From: Tetrapyrgos nigripes | Taxonomy: Eukaryota; Basidiomycota; Agaricomycetes; Agaricales; Campanellaceae | Reading direction: 5' to 3' | Assembly (NCBI GenBank): GCA_013368315.1 | Contig: JAACJM010000144.1 | Span: forward strand, 1-64,000 | Length of the DNA stretch: 64,000 nucleotides | In this document: piece after piece, positions 1 through 11,149 of the stretch | How the letters are laid out: each line of letters begins with the position of its first letter | Position numbering within the stretch: the first letter of the stretch is position 1 | Position numbers and translations under genes: made by a program | The notes under the pieces: generated by a model | Databases searched by the model: none | Told to the model about the DNA's origin: nothing | What the model saw: only the letters and a program-made list of their open reading frames with translations

Positions 1-120
1 CTAGTGTGGGTGTAATGATACGAGTATAGTATCATCTTTCTATAGTACATAATCACCCCCATCTCATAGCGTCTCGGACGCTGCGAACGCGATCACGTTT
101 CTAGTGTGGGTGTAATGATC
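1..120. repeat. inverted-repeat end, left copy
   Basis: Bases 1-68 read as the approximate reverse complement of 10,698-10,770: both carry the run ATGATACGAGTATAGTATCA and the CATAATCACCC block. A shorter direct echo (CTAGTGTGGGTGTAATGATC) lies at 101-120. The palindrome AGCGTCTCGGACGCT sits just inside at about 67-81, and a related AGCGTCCTGGACGCT lies just outside the partner at about 10,850. The window begins inside this element, so its true end is not visible. Confidence 0.7.
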
Positions 121-1140
121 TCAGTGGCTGTCCGCGACAGAAATCTCAGTTGCGGACAGCCAATAAACACTCGCGCAGCGTCCAGGACGCTAAGGCTCTG
201 AGTGACACATATTTCTCACGCTACAAGCACTCATGGGATCAACCAGCGTCCAAGACGCTATGCACAAGGTCCCAAATCCACAACGTCAAATGACATATGT
301 AACTCTCACTCACTGTACCCTCAACGCACCCAGTTGTGTCCAGAACCATCTCTCAGTGGCTGTCCACGACAGAAATCTCAGTCGCGGACAGCCAACAAAC
401 ACTCGCACAGCGTCCAGGACGCTAAGGCTCTGAGTGACACATATTTCTCACGCTACAAGCACTCATGGGATCAACCAGCGTCCAAGACGCTATGCACAAG
501 GTTCCAAATCCACAACGTCAAATGACATATGTAACTCTCACTCACTGTACCCTCAAAGCACCCAGTTGTGTCCAGAACCATCTCTCAGTGGCTGTCCGCG
601 ACAGAAATCTCAGTCGCGGACAGCCAACAAACACTCGCGCAGCGTCCAGGACGCTAAGGCTCTGAGTGACACATATTTCTCACGCTACAAGCACTCATGG
701 GATCAACCAGCGTCCAAGACGCTATGCACAAGGTTCCAAATCCACAACGTCAAATGACATATGTAACTCTCACTCACTGTACCCTCAACGCACCCAGTTG
801 TGTCCAGAACCATCTCTCAGTGGCTGTCCGCGACAGAAATCTCAGTCGCGGACAGCCAACAAACACTCGCGCAGCGTCCAGGACGCTAAGGCTCTGACTG
901 ACACATATTTCTCACGCTACAAGCACTCATGGGATTGAGCAGCGTCCAAGACGCTATGCACAATGTCCCAAATCCACAATGTCAAATGACATATGTAACT
1001 CTCACTCACTGTACCCTCAACGCACCCAGTTGTGTCCAGAACCATCTCTCAGTGGCTGTCCGCGACAGAAATCTCAGTCGCAGACAGCCACAGGTTTTCC
1101 ACGGTACAACAAACACTCGCGCAGCGTCCAGGACGCTACG
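120..1140. repeat. 232-bp tandem array with two hairpin modules
   Basis: Units begin with CTCAGTGGCTGTCC at 120, 352, 584, 816 and 1048, an exact 232-bp spacing; the last unit is cut and altered. Each unit carries a 13-bp-arm hairpin (GGCTGTCCGCGAC, 10-nt loop, then its reverse complement; e.g. 590-625) and two AGCGTCC(A)(R)GACGCT palindromes, one from the CAGGACGCT type and one from the CAAGACGCT type. Open frames that cross it repeat with the array and are not treated as genes. Confidence 0.9.
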
Positions 1141-1204
1141 AACTATCATTGATACGTGCTTTGCCCAGTAAACCGGGTACCCAAGGTCAGTGGTATCCAC
1201 AGCC

Positions 1205-2240
1205 ATCCTGTAGCGTCCGGGACGCTGCGCAAAAGATCCTGGATGTGCAAATCAGATCTAGTTGACCCTCTGAATCCCATGGTTGTGGTTTCCAAGTGTT
1301 TGCATCTCTTCCACCTCTCATATGGTCCATTTTCGCTTTTTGGACTCCTTAAATTCAGTATAACTTTGTAATGAGAGGTCCGTTCTCTTTGATTTTTTTA
1401 CCGTCATATTCCACTCACAAAGCCGATCATATAGAGCCCCCAACTTGCCCTATTTCGTGAAGACTTCCTTGACTGCCATCCAACCCCTTTCCCGCTCACT
1501 ACTTATACTCCTCCTCATCCCGGCACTCAAATTCCTTCCTCCTGGACTGGATTCTAGGGTTTTCCTACCCTGCGAATCCAATGGTGATGGTTTCGAACCC
1601 TCCCGACGTCTGCCGCATTCGCGACGGCCCCTTTTCGACTTTTTGTCTTTTTGGATTAGCTGTAACTTCTGAACGCGCGGTGCGTTCGCTTTGCCCTTTT
1701 CACCGTCTTGTTGTACTCATCAAACCGACTCTCTAGCGCACCCGACTTGCCCCGATCCATCCATATTTCGTTCCCCGCCATCCCCCCTCTTCTGCCATAC
1801 CACCTCCACTCCCCCTCGCCCCCTGCCCCAAACATCATCATTCTGGATTCGATTCCGGCGTTCTTCCACCCTCCGAACACGATGGGAGTGGTCTCGAAGC
1901 CGTCCCATCTTTCCACATTCAATATCCGTACCCGTCCTCCCCAAATTCCAACTTCACTCTCCTACATCCTTCCCACCAAATCCCCTCATCTCCTACTCGA
2001 TTCTAGGGTTATTCAACCCTCCGAATCCGATGGTGATGTTCTCGAAGCCTCTGCATCACGTTCGGATTCGATATCGCCCATTTTCGCGTTTTCAAGGTTT
2101 TAAATTGGCTCTAACTTCCGAACGAGAGGTCCGTTCGCTTTGATTTTGCCACCGTTGTATTCCCCTTGAAAAAAAGATCATATACAGCTCCCTACTTGCC
2201 CAATTCCGTCAACATCTCGTTGACAAGTTCATTTTTTTCC
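1205..2240 (+). repeat. dispersed ~291-bp family, several divergent copies
   Basis: After a palindrome AGCGTCCGGGACGCT at about 1211, several degenerate copies follow of a unit also found at 8.6-10.6 kb and in tandem at 52.5-54 kb. Shared landmarks are GGTTATTCAACCCTCCGAAT, a GATGGTGATGG block, TCCGGATTCGATATG-like sequence, GTAACTTTTGAACG-like sequence and GAGGTCCGTTCGCTTTGATT. No coding potential is supported; stops occur in all frames between copies. Confidence 0.8.
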
Positions 2241-2339
2241 GCCATAAACTCCCTTCAAATGTGACGGTCACGTCACTACCTCTCTTCTTCTGCAACCACC
2301 ATCATCTCCGCACCCAACGGTGCTTCCGCCTCTCCCCTG

Positions 2340-2955
2340 CCAATTTCGTCGAAAGACTGCTCTACGAATCCGTGGAGCAGTTCCAGCTGAAACCCTTCTT
2401 CCATTTTACCTTCACCAGATGTCCTTTGACGGTACGTTCCCCTACTATCCTCCACACCATTACTTCTGTGTTTCTTCAACCATTCATATATGCGGCAGTG
2501 TCGAGGCGAAAGGAGTATGCAGCGACGACCCTGGAGCAGCGGAAAAGTAGCCTCGACACTTTGCATATTTGTCGGAAATTATCCACTTCTTCCTCCTCTT
2601 CTATAACATGCCTTGAATTACGCTAACTTGTACTTTGTTTAGACAACCAATTTCGCTGAAAGACTGCTCTACGAATCCGTGGAGCAGCTCCAGCTGAAAC
2701 CCTTCTTCCATTTTACCTTCACCAGATGTCCTTTGATGGTACGTTCCCCTACTATCCTCCACACCATTACTTCTGTGTTTCTTCAACCATTCATATATGC
2801 GGCAGTGTCGAGGCGAAAGGAGTATGCAGCGACGACCCTGGAGCAGCGGAAAAGTAGCCTCGACACTTTGCATATTTGTCGGAAATTATCCACTTCTTCC
2901 TCCTCTTCTATAACATGCCTTGAATTACGCTAACTTGTACTTTGTTTAGACAACC
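2340..2955. repeat. 307-bp direct repeat, two units
   Basis: The motif CCAATTTCGTCGAAAGACTG (or close variants) occurs at 2340, 2647 and 2954, so two nearly identical 307-bp units are followed by the start of a third that diverges into the next array. The matching open frames on both strands of the two units are copies of each other and are not supported as genes. Confidence 0.9.
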
Positions 2956-5900
2956 AATTTCATGGAAAGACTGCTCTACGAATTCGTGGAGCAGCTCCAG
3001 CTGAAGGTTCTCTCTGGACTCAGACAGTACCTACACCTTCTTTTAATCCAGAATGTACTTCCTTCTTCTCGCCAGCGTCCAAGACGCTCTACACACAACG
3101 ATTGCTCTCCGAATCCGAGGAGCAATCGCTTTCAAGGCTCCTCTCTGGGTCTATAGAGTATCTAGTCGTTTAATTAATCCAAAATTGACTTTGTCGCCAC
3201 GCCAGTGTCCAAGACGCTCTACACACAACGATTGCTCTCCGAATCCGAGGAGCAATCGCTTTCGAGGCTCCTCTCTGAGTCTATAGCGAGAGTACCTACA
3301 ACTTCATTCAAGCAGGAATGGGCTTCCTTCGTCGTGTCAGCATCCAAGACGCTCCACACCCGCACGACTAAAGATCTGGTGACGAATACTCTCCGAATCT
3401 GGGGAGCATTCCTTTTCGAGTGTTCTCTGTTACTCCAGAGAGTACCTACATCTTTTTTTATCCAGAATGTACTTCCTTCGTCTCGCCAGCGTCCAAGACG
3501 CTGCACACCCCTGCGAGTAAAAATCGGTCAACGATTGCTCTCCGAATCCGAGGAGCAACGCCTCCTTCGTCTCGCCAGCGTCCAAGACGCTGCACACCCC
3601 CGCGAGTAAAAATCGGTCAACAATTGCTCTCTGAATCCGAGGAGCAACGCCTCCTTCGTCTCGCCAGCGTCCAAGACGCTGCACACCCCCGCGAGTAAAA
3701 ATCGGTCAACGATTGCTCTCCAAATCTGAGGAGCAACGCCTCCTTCGTCTCGCCAGCGTCCAAGACGCTGCACAACCCCGCGAGTAAAAATCGGTCAACG
3801 ATTGCTCTCCGAATCCGAGGAGCAACGCCTCCTTCGTCTCGCCAGCGTCCAAGACGCTGCACACCCCCGCGAGTAAAAATCGGTCAACGATTGCTCTCCG
3901 AATCTGAGGAGCAACGCCTCCTTCGTCTCGCCAGCGTCCAAGACGCTGCACACCCCCGCGAGTAAAAATCGGTCAACGATTGCTCTCTGAATCCGAGGAG
4001 CAACGCCTCCTTCGTCTCGCCAGCGTCCAAGACGCTGCACACCCCCGCGAGTAAAAATCGGTCAACGATTGCTCTCCGAATCTGAGGAGCAACGCCTCCT
4101 TCGTCTCGCCAGCGTCCAAGACGCTGCACACCCCCGCGAGTAAAAATCGGTCAACGATTGCTCTCTGAATCCGAGGAGCAACGCCTCCTTCGTCTCGCCA
4201 GCGTCCAAGACGCTGCACACCCCCGCGAGTAAAAATCGGTCAACGATTGCTCTCCGAATCCGAGGAGCAACGCCTCCTTCGTCTCGCCAGCGTCCAAGAC
4301 GCTCTACACCCACACGACTAAAAATCGTTCAACGATTGCTCCACGAATTCGAGGAGCAACTCCAGCTGAAGGTTCTCTCCAAGTCCAGAGAGTACCTGCA
4401 ACTTCATTCAAGCAGGAATGGGCTTCCTTCGTCGTGTCAGCGTCCAAGACGCTCCACACCCGCACGACTAAAGATCCGGTAACGAATACTCTCCGAATCC
4501 GGGGAGCATTCCTTTTCGAGTGTTCTTTGTTATTCCAGAGAGTACCTACATCTTCTTTTATCCAGAATGTACTTCCTTCGTCTCGCCAGCGTCCAAGACG
4601 CTGCACACCCCCGCGAGTAAAAATCGGTCAATGATTGCTCTCCGAATCCGAGGAGCAACGCCTCCTTCGTCTCGCCAGCGTCCAAGACGCTGCACACCCC
4701 CGCGAGTAAAAATCGGTCAACGATTGCTCTCCGAATCCGAGGAGCAACGCCTCCTTCGTCTCGCCAGCGTCCAAGACGCTCTACACCCACACGACTAAAA
4801 ATCGTTCAACGATTGCTCCACGAATTCGAGGAGCAACTCCAGCTGAAGGTTCTCTCCGAGTCCAGAGAGTACCTGCAACTTCATTCAAGCAGGAATGGGC
4901 TTCCTTCGTCGTGTCAGCGTCCAAGACGCTCCACACCCGCACGACTAAAGATCCGGTAACGAATACTCTCCGAATCCGTGGAGCATTCCTTTTCGAGTGT
5001 TCTCTGTTACTCCAGAGAGTACCTACATCTTCTTTTATCCAGAATGTACTTCCTTCGTCTCGCCAGCGTCCAAGACGCTGCACACCCCCGCGACTAAAAA
5101 TCGGTCAACGGTTGCTCTCCGAATCCGAGGAGCAATCGCTTTCGAGGCTGCTTTCTGGATCCAGAGAGCAACTTCAGCTAAGACAGTACCTACACTTTCA
5201 GTATGGGCCTCCTTCGTCTCGCCAGCGTCCAAGACGCTCTACACCTGTACGACTAAAAATCGTTCAACGATTGCTCCACGAATTCGTGGAGCAGCTCCAG
5301 CTAAAGGTTCTCTCTGCATCCAGGGAGAGTCTACACCTTCTATTAATCGAAAATCGACTTTGTTGTCGCACCAGCGTCCAAGACGCTATACACACCCCCA
5401 CAACCAATTTCACAGAAAGACTGCTCTACGAATTCGAGGAGCAGCTCCAGCTGAAGGTTCTCTCTGGACTCAGAGAGTACCTACGCCTTCTTTTAATCCA
5501 GAATGTACTTCGTTCTTCTCGCCAGCGTCCGAGACGCTCTACACGCGAACAACTAAAAATCGTTCAACGGTTGCTCTCCGAATCCGAGGAGCAATCGTTT
5601 TCGAGGTTCCTCTCTGTACTCTGCAGTTGAAAGAGTACCTACACCTTCAATCTAATCAAGTATGGGCCTCCTGCGTCTTGCCAGCGTCCAAGACGCTCTA
5701 CACACGCATGACTGAAAATTGCTCAACGATTGCCCTCCGAATGCGAGGAGCAATCGCTTTAGGGCTGCTCTCTGGGTCCAGAGAGTATCTACTCATTCAA
5801 TTAATCCAAAATCGACTTTGTTGTCGCACCAGCGTCCCAGACGCTACTACACCCCACAACCAACTTCGTGGAAAGATTGCTCCACGAATTCGTGGAGCAG

Positions 5901-6190
5901 CTCCACCTAAAGGTTCTCTTTGCTTCCAGAGAGAGTCTACACCTTCCATTAATCAAAAATCGACTTTGTCGTCACACCAGCGTCCAAGACGCTACTACAC
6001 CCCACAACCAATTTCCTGGAAGGATTGCTCCACGAATTCGTGGAGCAACTCCAGCTAAAGGTTCTCTTTGCTTCCAGAGAGAGTCTACACCTTCCATTAA
6101 TCGAAAATCGACTTTGTCGTCGCACCAGCGTCCAAGACGCTACTACACCCCACAACCAATTTCCTGGAAGGATTGCTCCATGAATTCTAT
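2955..6190. repeat. palindrome-rich array region (includes an 89-bp array)
   Basis: A mosaic of related units, each carrying AGCGTCCAAGACGCT. From about 3483 to 4300 the unit is 89 bp and repeats about nine times with few differences; it also carries the quasi-palindrome TTGCTCTCCGAATCCGAGGA. At 4300-5000 a longer unit is repeated, and at 5830-6190 the unit is about 148 bp. At 6025-6048 the module becomes a perfect 24-bp palindrome centred on GAATTC. Open frames here shift with unit length and were not accepted. Confidence 0.9.
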
Positions 6191-6540
6191 AGCACTACTA
6201 GTAGAAATTTATGTACATTGTAATTTCGCTACTTAGCCTAATATACTTTTGTCCTTACCCTTTCCCCAGTGCTTGATAGGCTGCTCAGAGGCGAACATTA
6301 CCCTGGCTTAAAAAAAAAAGTTGACTTGGCATACTTATTAGCTGAGATTCTTGGCCGTCAAGAAGGCATCGTCCTAGACGCTTGTCAGTTGTGTAAGTCG
6401 ATAGGCAACCCATACATATACTTAGCAGGTATATAGTTAATATCATCCATGAATTCTGACTTCAACGAGTTTGGTTGATTACTTGTTAAAAAGATTTGGG
6501 GGATTTCTTGGGATCCAAATACTTATATATATAGCTACTG
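6191..6540. other. no feature recognised
   Basis: AT-rich stretch after the array, with one A9 run near 6310 and no supportable ORF or structured repeat. A single GTCCTAGACGCTTG resembles a decayed half of the palindrome seen elsewhere. Confidence 0.5.
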
Positions 6541-6890
6541 AGACGAACACTTGGTGTGTGAATGTCTTGGACGAACATTTCGGATGCGAGTCAAGAACAT
6601 CTGGATGCATCTGTGTATGTCGTATGTGAACGTCTCAGACGCTCACATGTACTCTGAGGTTCCCACATATAGATATCAACACATCCATGTATGTGAGCGT
6701 CCAAGACGTTCACATATAGATGTCGATCTATCTGTGTATATGAACGTCTCGGACACTCACATACATAGATGTAGATTTCGCATCTGTATATTTGAACGTC
6801 TTGGACGCTCACATGCACAGATGTGTATTTCAATGCATCTGTGTATATGAACGTCTTGGATGTGAATGTCTCGGACATTCACAGACACAT
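6541..6890. repeat. GAACGTC/GACGCTCACAT short interspersed motif cluster
   Basis: About nine variants of (A/G)CGTC-N3-GACG(C/T) appear in 350 bp, for example GAACGTCTCGGACACTCACA, GAGCGTCCAAGACGTTCACA and GAACGTCTTGGACGCTCACA, each followed by a CACAT-like tail and separated by roughly 40-60 bp. This is the same near-palindrome as in the neighbouring arrays but inside a different unit. Confidence 0.75.
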
Positions 6891-7116
6891 CCAACCCAAG
6901 TCCAACCAATCCCAACCCAAGGAAACCCAACCCTGCCCACCCAACCCTGCCCACCCCACCCTGCCCACCCAACCCTGCCCACCCCACCCTGCCCACCCAA
7001 CCCTGCCCACCCAACCCTGCCCACCCAACCCTGCCCAACCCTACAAGCCTCACCCTGCCCAACCCTGCCCAACCCTACCCAACTCTGCCCAACTCTGCTC
7101 AACCCTGCCTGACCCT
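6891..7116. repeat. CCCAACCCTGCCCACC C-rich tract
   Basis: Short units CCCAACCCTGCCCA(C)C repeat more than a dozen times with no G-rich break, so one strand is almost purely C/A/T. The opposite strand is G-rich (GGGTTGGGCAGGGTTGGG) and could form G-quadruplexes. Pro/Cys-rich open frames across it are compositional. Confidence 0.85.
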
Positions 7117-7330
7117 ACCCAACCCTGTAAGCCGACCCTAGGCCCAACCCTACCCAACCCTGTAAGCCGACCCTAGGCCCAACCCTCCCCAACCCTGTAA
7201 GCCGACCCTAGGCCCAACCCTACCCAACCCTGTAAGCCGACCCTAGGCCCAACCCTGCCCAACCCTGTAAGCCGACCCTAGGCCCAACCCTGCCCAACCC
7301 TGTAAGCCGACCCTAGGCTCGAACCCTAAT
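7117..7330. repeat. 35-bp tandem array
   Basis: AACCCTGTAAGCCGACCCTA recurs at 7121, 7156, 7191, 7226, 7261 and 7296, an exact 35-bp spacing over six units. The array runs out into AACCCTAATCGAACCCTACG and ATAACCCTAAG, which contain single telomere-type CCCTAA words. Confidence 0.92.
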
Positions 7331-8640
7331 CGAACCCTACGAACCTCCCTATAACCCTAAGTAGCTTCAAAACTGTTATCATCATGTTTTTAAGGTACAA
7401 TAACCCTAGAATAGAGTACCCTAGCCTTCAGAATAGGGCATAGAGAGATCATCAGACATATAGCAGGAAGCAAACACAAGAAACACTCACCAACGATAGA
7501 GCGAGAGAGGCCAGCCACAAACTGGTCATGTAATTGATCATAAGCACAGGTAGAATCCTGATCAAATAAGTCTAAATAACGACTAAGGAAAAGTAAAAGA
7601 AGATAAAGTCTCTGGTCATTTTAGCACACCTCGACAACTTTCTGCTGCCCCAGGGTCGTGGCTGCATACTCTTCCGTCGAGGTGCATTTACACAAAGCCA
7701 GTAGAACAATGAAAGATGTACAAAACAGGCAAGAACCCACCTGAGAGTTGTGACGCACATTAGTCCTCTCCTACATCAACACAGACACCAAATCTTACTC
7801 CAATTGCCACTTAATCTGCCCAATAACCATCCGCCATATCCACTACTTGAGAAACTGCTGTCCTACTTCTGCAGCCCTCACTTGATCCACATAGAAGGCG
7901 ACGTATTGGATCGTTGGGCAACAGTTGAAGGTATTTCGAAACCACAGGGAACAGACAACTAGAACAACGTACAGGTTGAGTAGAAGTTGAACCTGATGTA
8001 TTTTGAGGCCTCTAACAGATTATCAGAGACTGGAATCTACTACAGGGTGTCCAGAGACTGCTATCCACAGGAACCCCTACTAGGACTCAATTGAGGCTTG
8101 AGCTTGAGGAATAGGCTGGTCTCAAAGAGTTAAATGATGATGTGAGAGTGACAGCGGCAGCGCGTAGGTACAGACAGAAACAACGAAACAGATTCGTTTG
8201 TGCAGTAAGTGGTACCAAAACAAATTCAGACCATGAGTGGGGACGACGGCAAGCAAAGGATGATGAGAGTCACAAGGGAAGATGACGCGTTGTATTTGTT
8301 TTTGTTTACTTTCTTTCAACTCTCATCTTCCACTGACCAGTGCGTGCGATCTTGCTTCCCTCTCCTCACCTGCAGTATCCGAATTCGTTTCGGTACATTT
8401 CCAAACGAATTGGCTTCGTTTCGGCTCTGCTCAACGAATTTGTTTCATTGTTCATACCTGTTCACCCACTCCTCAACTTGTACATCAATCCACCCAGCCA
8501 TTTCCTCTATGGGGGTCTAATCCTCCATGTTGAGGTCTCCAGAAGTCGTTTCTGTTACTCTCACGTCACCGCTAACTCCCGTTCTTGCTCTGACCCGACC
8601 CGCCACCCCATCTCATTCCCACTCAACTGCTCCTCGCCCA
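7331..8640. other. no gene recognised
   Basis: About 1.3 kb without a convincing open frame or tandem repeat. Short frames on both strands are Ser/Leu-rich, lack plausible splice links and look compositional. It separates the C-rich array from the next block of the dispersed ~291-bp family. Confidence 0.5.
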
Positions 8641-10570
8641 CCCGCTCAAATTTCATCAACACAGACTCTATTCTAGCGTTATTTAACCCTCCAAACGCGA
8701 TGGTAGTGGTTTCGGAGCCTCCGCACGTCTTCTGGACTTGATATGGGTACCCGGTCCTCCTCCCCCCTAACAACTCGACTCCTCCTCGCCCCCTCGTCCA
8801 AATATCTTCAACTCAGACTCTATTCTGGGGTTATTTTACCCTCAGAATACGATGGATATGGTTTCACAAGCCGTCGCACGCCGTCCGGGTGCGGTATGGC
8901 CAATTGGATAGGCTATAACTTCGGAACGCCAGGTGCGTTCGCTGTTTTTTCTATATATTCGTATTCTAATTAAAAAATAGACTCCAATGCATCCCTCATC
9001 TGTCCCATTCCATCAGCATTCAGTGATTCGCTCACCCCCTCTCCTCCCGTTGTAACATGGCCTCCTCCATAACCAATCAACTCCTTCTCACTCCACCGTT
9101 CGATTTTCTTCATCCAGAATTTCATTCTGGGGTTTTAAAACCCTTCGAAACCGATGGTAGTACTTTCGAGGCCCTGGTGCGTAATCCGCGCTCGTTATGA
9201 CCAATGTTCGCTTTGTTCATTTTTTTTGAATAGCGTATAACTTTTGAACGGTACGTCCGTTCGTCCTTTAAACTATACCGTCGTTCCCTACCAATCAAAT
9301 CGATTCAGTAGCACCCCCCACATGTGCTTTACCATCAAATTCTCGATCGCTGCCAACTACCTCTCCTCCCCGACCAATCCGGCTTCCACCACCTTTATTT
9401 CAACCCTACTTCGCTTTTTGACCGTATTCATCCCTTTCAACACTCACCCAACCAATTTCAGTCGCCCCTCACTTCGTTAGAACCCTTTCCATTACCATCT
9501 CCATACCCTCTCCTCCTCCTCCCTAACAAAGCAGCAACTCCTCCCCCCACCATCCAAATCCCGTCGTCCAAAACTCAATTCTGGGGTTTCATGGCCCTCT
9601 GAAAACGATGGAAACACTTTCGGAGCCCTGGTGCGTAGTCCGGATTCGTTATAGCCAATTTTCGCGTTGTTCACATTTTAAATAAGGTATAACTTTACAG
9701 CGCGATCTCCGTTCGCCTTTTAAAGTATACCGTCGTCTTCCCCTCATTACTTCGACCCTTCTAACCGCCCCATATGTCCTATAACGTCCAGTTTCCACCC
9801 ACCGCCACCCCCTCGTCCTCCCCATCCAATCCGACCTTCACTGCGTTCATTTCAACTCCTACATCCTCCTCTGACTGTATTAATCCCTTTTATCACTCCC
9901 AGTACGCATTAGATTCACCCCTCAGGTCAACATAGCCCATTTGAATTCATTTTCCATACCCACTCCTCATCTCCCTTACCACCTCGACTCCTTGCCACTC
10001 CCTGGCCTAAATAACTTCATTATGGACTATCTTCCCGGGTTATTCAACCCTCAGAATGTGATGGAGACCATCCGTACCTTTGGAACATCTTCCGCGCAAG
10101 ATATGGTCACCTGCTCCTCCCCCTTACAAATTCAACTCCTCCTCGTCCTCTGGACCAAATTGCTTCATCCCGGACTGTATTCCAAAATTATTTGACCCGC
10201 CAAACACGATGGTGCTGCATTCGAAGCCGTCGTACCTCTTCCGTGCTCGATATGCCCCATTTTCGAGTTTTTTCAACTTTGAATAGGGTGTAAGTTTCCA
10301 ACGTCAGGTCCGTTCACTCTGATTTTAATATATTCGTAATCTACTCAAAAATTAGACCTTATAGCACCCTCAACTCTTCCAACTCGCTCACCCTCACCCT
10401 TCTTTCCCATTGTATCAAGTTTCTCCCCCTGGACCATTCATCACCGTTCAGCTCTCATGCAACAGAGGGATGTAGAACTGGGTGTAACTTTCGAAGTTGA
10501 GGTGCGTTCGCTCCGATTCTTTGATATTCTTGTTCCTCACATTAAATCGATTCTGTAGCGCCCCAGACGT
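8641..10570 (+). repeat. dispersed ~291-bp family, divergent copies
   Basis: At least five diverged copies in the same orientation. Landmarks recur at about 8670-8740, 8815-8945, 9115-9260, 9570-9720, 10,020-10,060, 10,140-10,320 and 10,480-10,560: TTCTGGGGTTATT-like start, AACACGATGG/GAATACGATGG block, TTCGAAGCC, and ATAACTT(C/T)GGAACG or GTAACTTTC followed by GTGCGTTCGCT. They alternate with CTCCTC-rich spacers. Confidence 0.75.
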
Positions 10571-10696
10571 CCATCATTCCGTTAAGATTCCATCCTCCGC
10601 CATCTCCCTCCCTTCCCCCCTACACGCAGATTTCCCTCAATGCTATCATTCACATAGGAGCACGGGTGAAGGCATATGTATATGGAACTGAAGAAG

Positions 10697-10875
10697 ATAG
10701 ATGGGATGTGGGTGATTATGTTGTATGGCGGGGTGATACTATACTCGTATCATTGCACCCTAAGATACTTAAGAACTAATCAAAATGGGCATTGTGGCAG
10801 TGGGGTTATTTGTTCTGGGAATATTTGCTAGGTGTCAAGGATAGTTTGTAGCGTCCTGGACGCTACGAGTGCTTT
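10697..10875. repeat. inverted-repeat end, right copy, plus AGCGTC palindrome
   Basis: 10,698-10,770 is the reverse complement (with differences) of bases 1-68. About 80 bp further out lies AGCGTCCTGGACGCT (about 10,850). Together with the left copy this brackets the repeat-only first 10.7 kb. Confidence 0.65.
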
Positions 10876-11149
10876 TCGATTGAGTTGGTGGACCACCGGG
10901 CATATGAACACCGTCGTACAGTTGAGACATCCATTATAAATGTGTTGCTAAATAATCTTTCGAGTCAACACAGGACCTGTGTTTGACGGACGCTGCACAA
11001 ACAGTTCAGACACTAAGTATTATAAAAGGTACGTCTATTGGATAGGTAGTAGAGGAGAAAGACGCGTTGAGCGGATGTGTAAATACTTACTCACATATTA
11101 CAGACATCTACTCTCGGATGCTCATACTAATACTTACTCACACTGCAAG

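Noticed and set aside
202..938. Series of overlapping 107-aa and 66-aa open frames starting MTHISHATSTHGINQ
   Set aside because: They recur every 232 bp with the tandem array and have no independent start, splice or family support.
120..4300. CRISPR-like arrays
   Set aside because: The units are long and continuous with no unique spacers, and the DNA is eukaryotic by intron structure.
3483..4313. Repeated 81-aa minus-strand frames starting MQRLGRWRDEGG
   Set aside because: Each starts 89 bp after the last, exactly the array period; 89 is not a multiple of three, so frames simply cycle through the units.
6757..7176. Gly/Trp-rich or Pro/Cys-rich proteins from the C-rich tract
   Set aside because: Pure composition effect of the CCCAACCCTG repeat; present in all frames.
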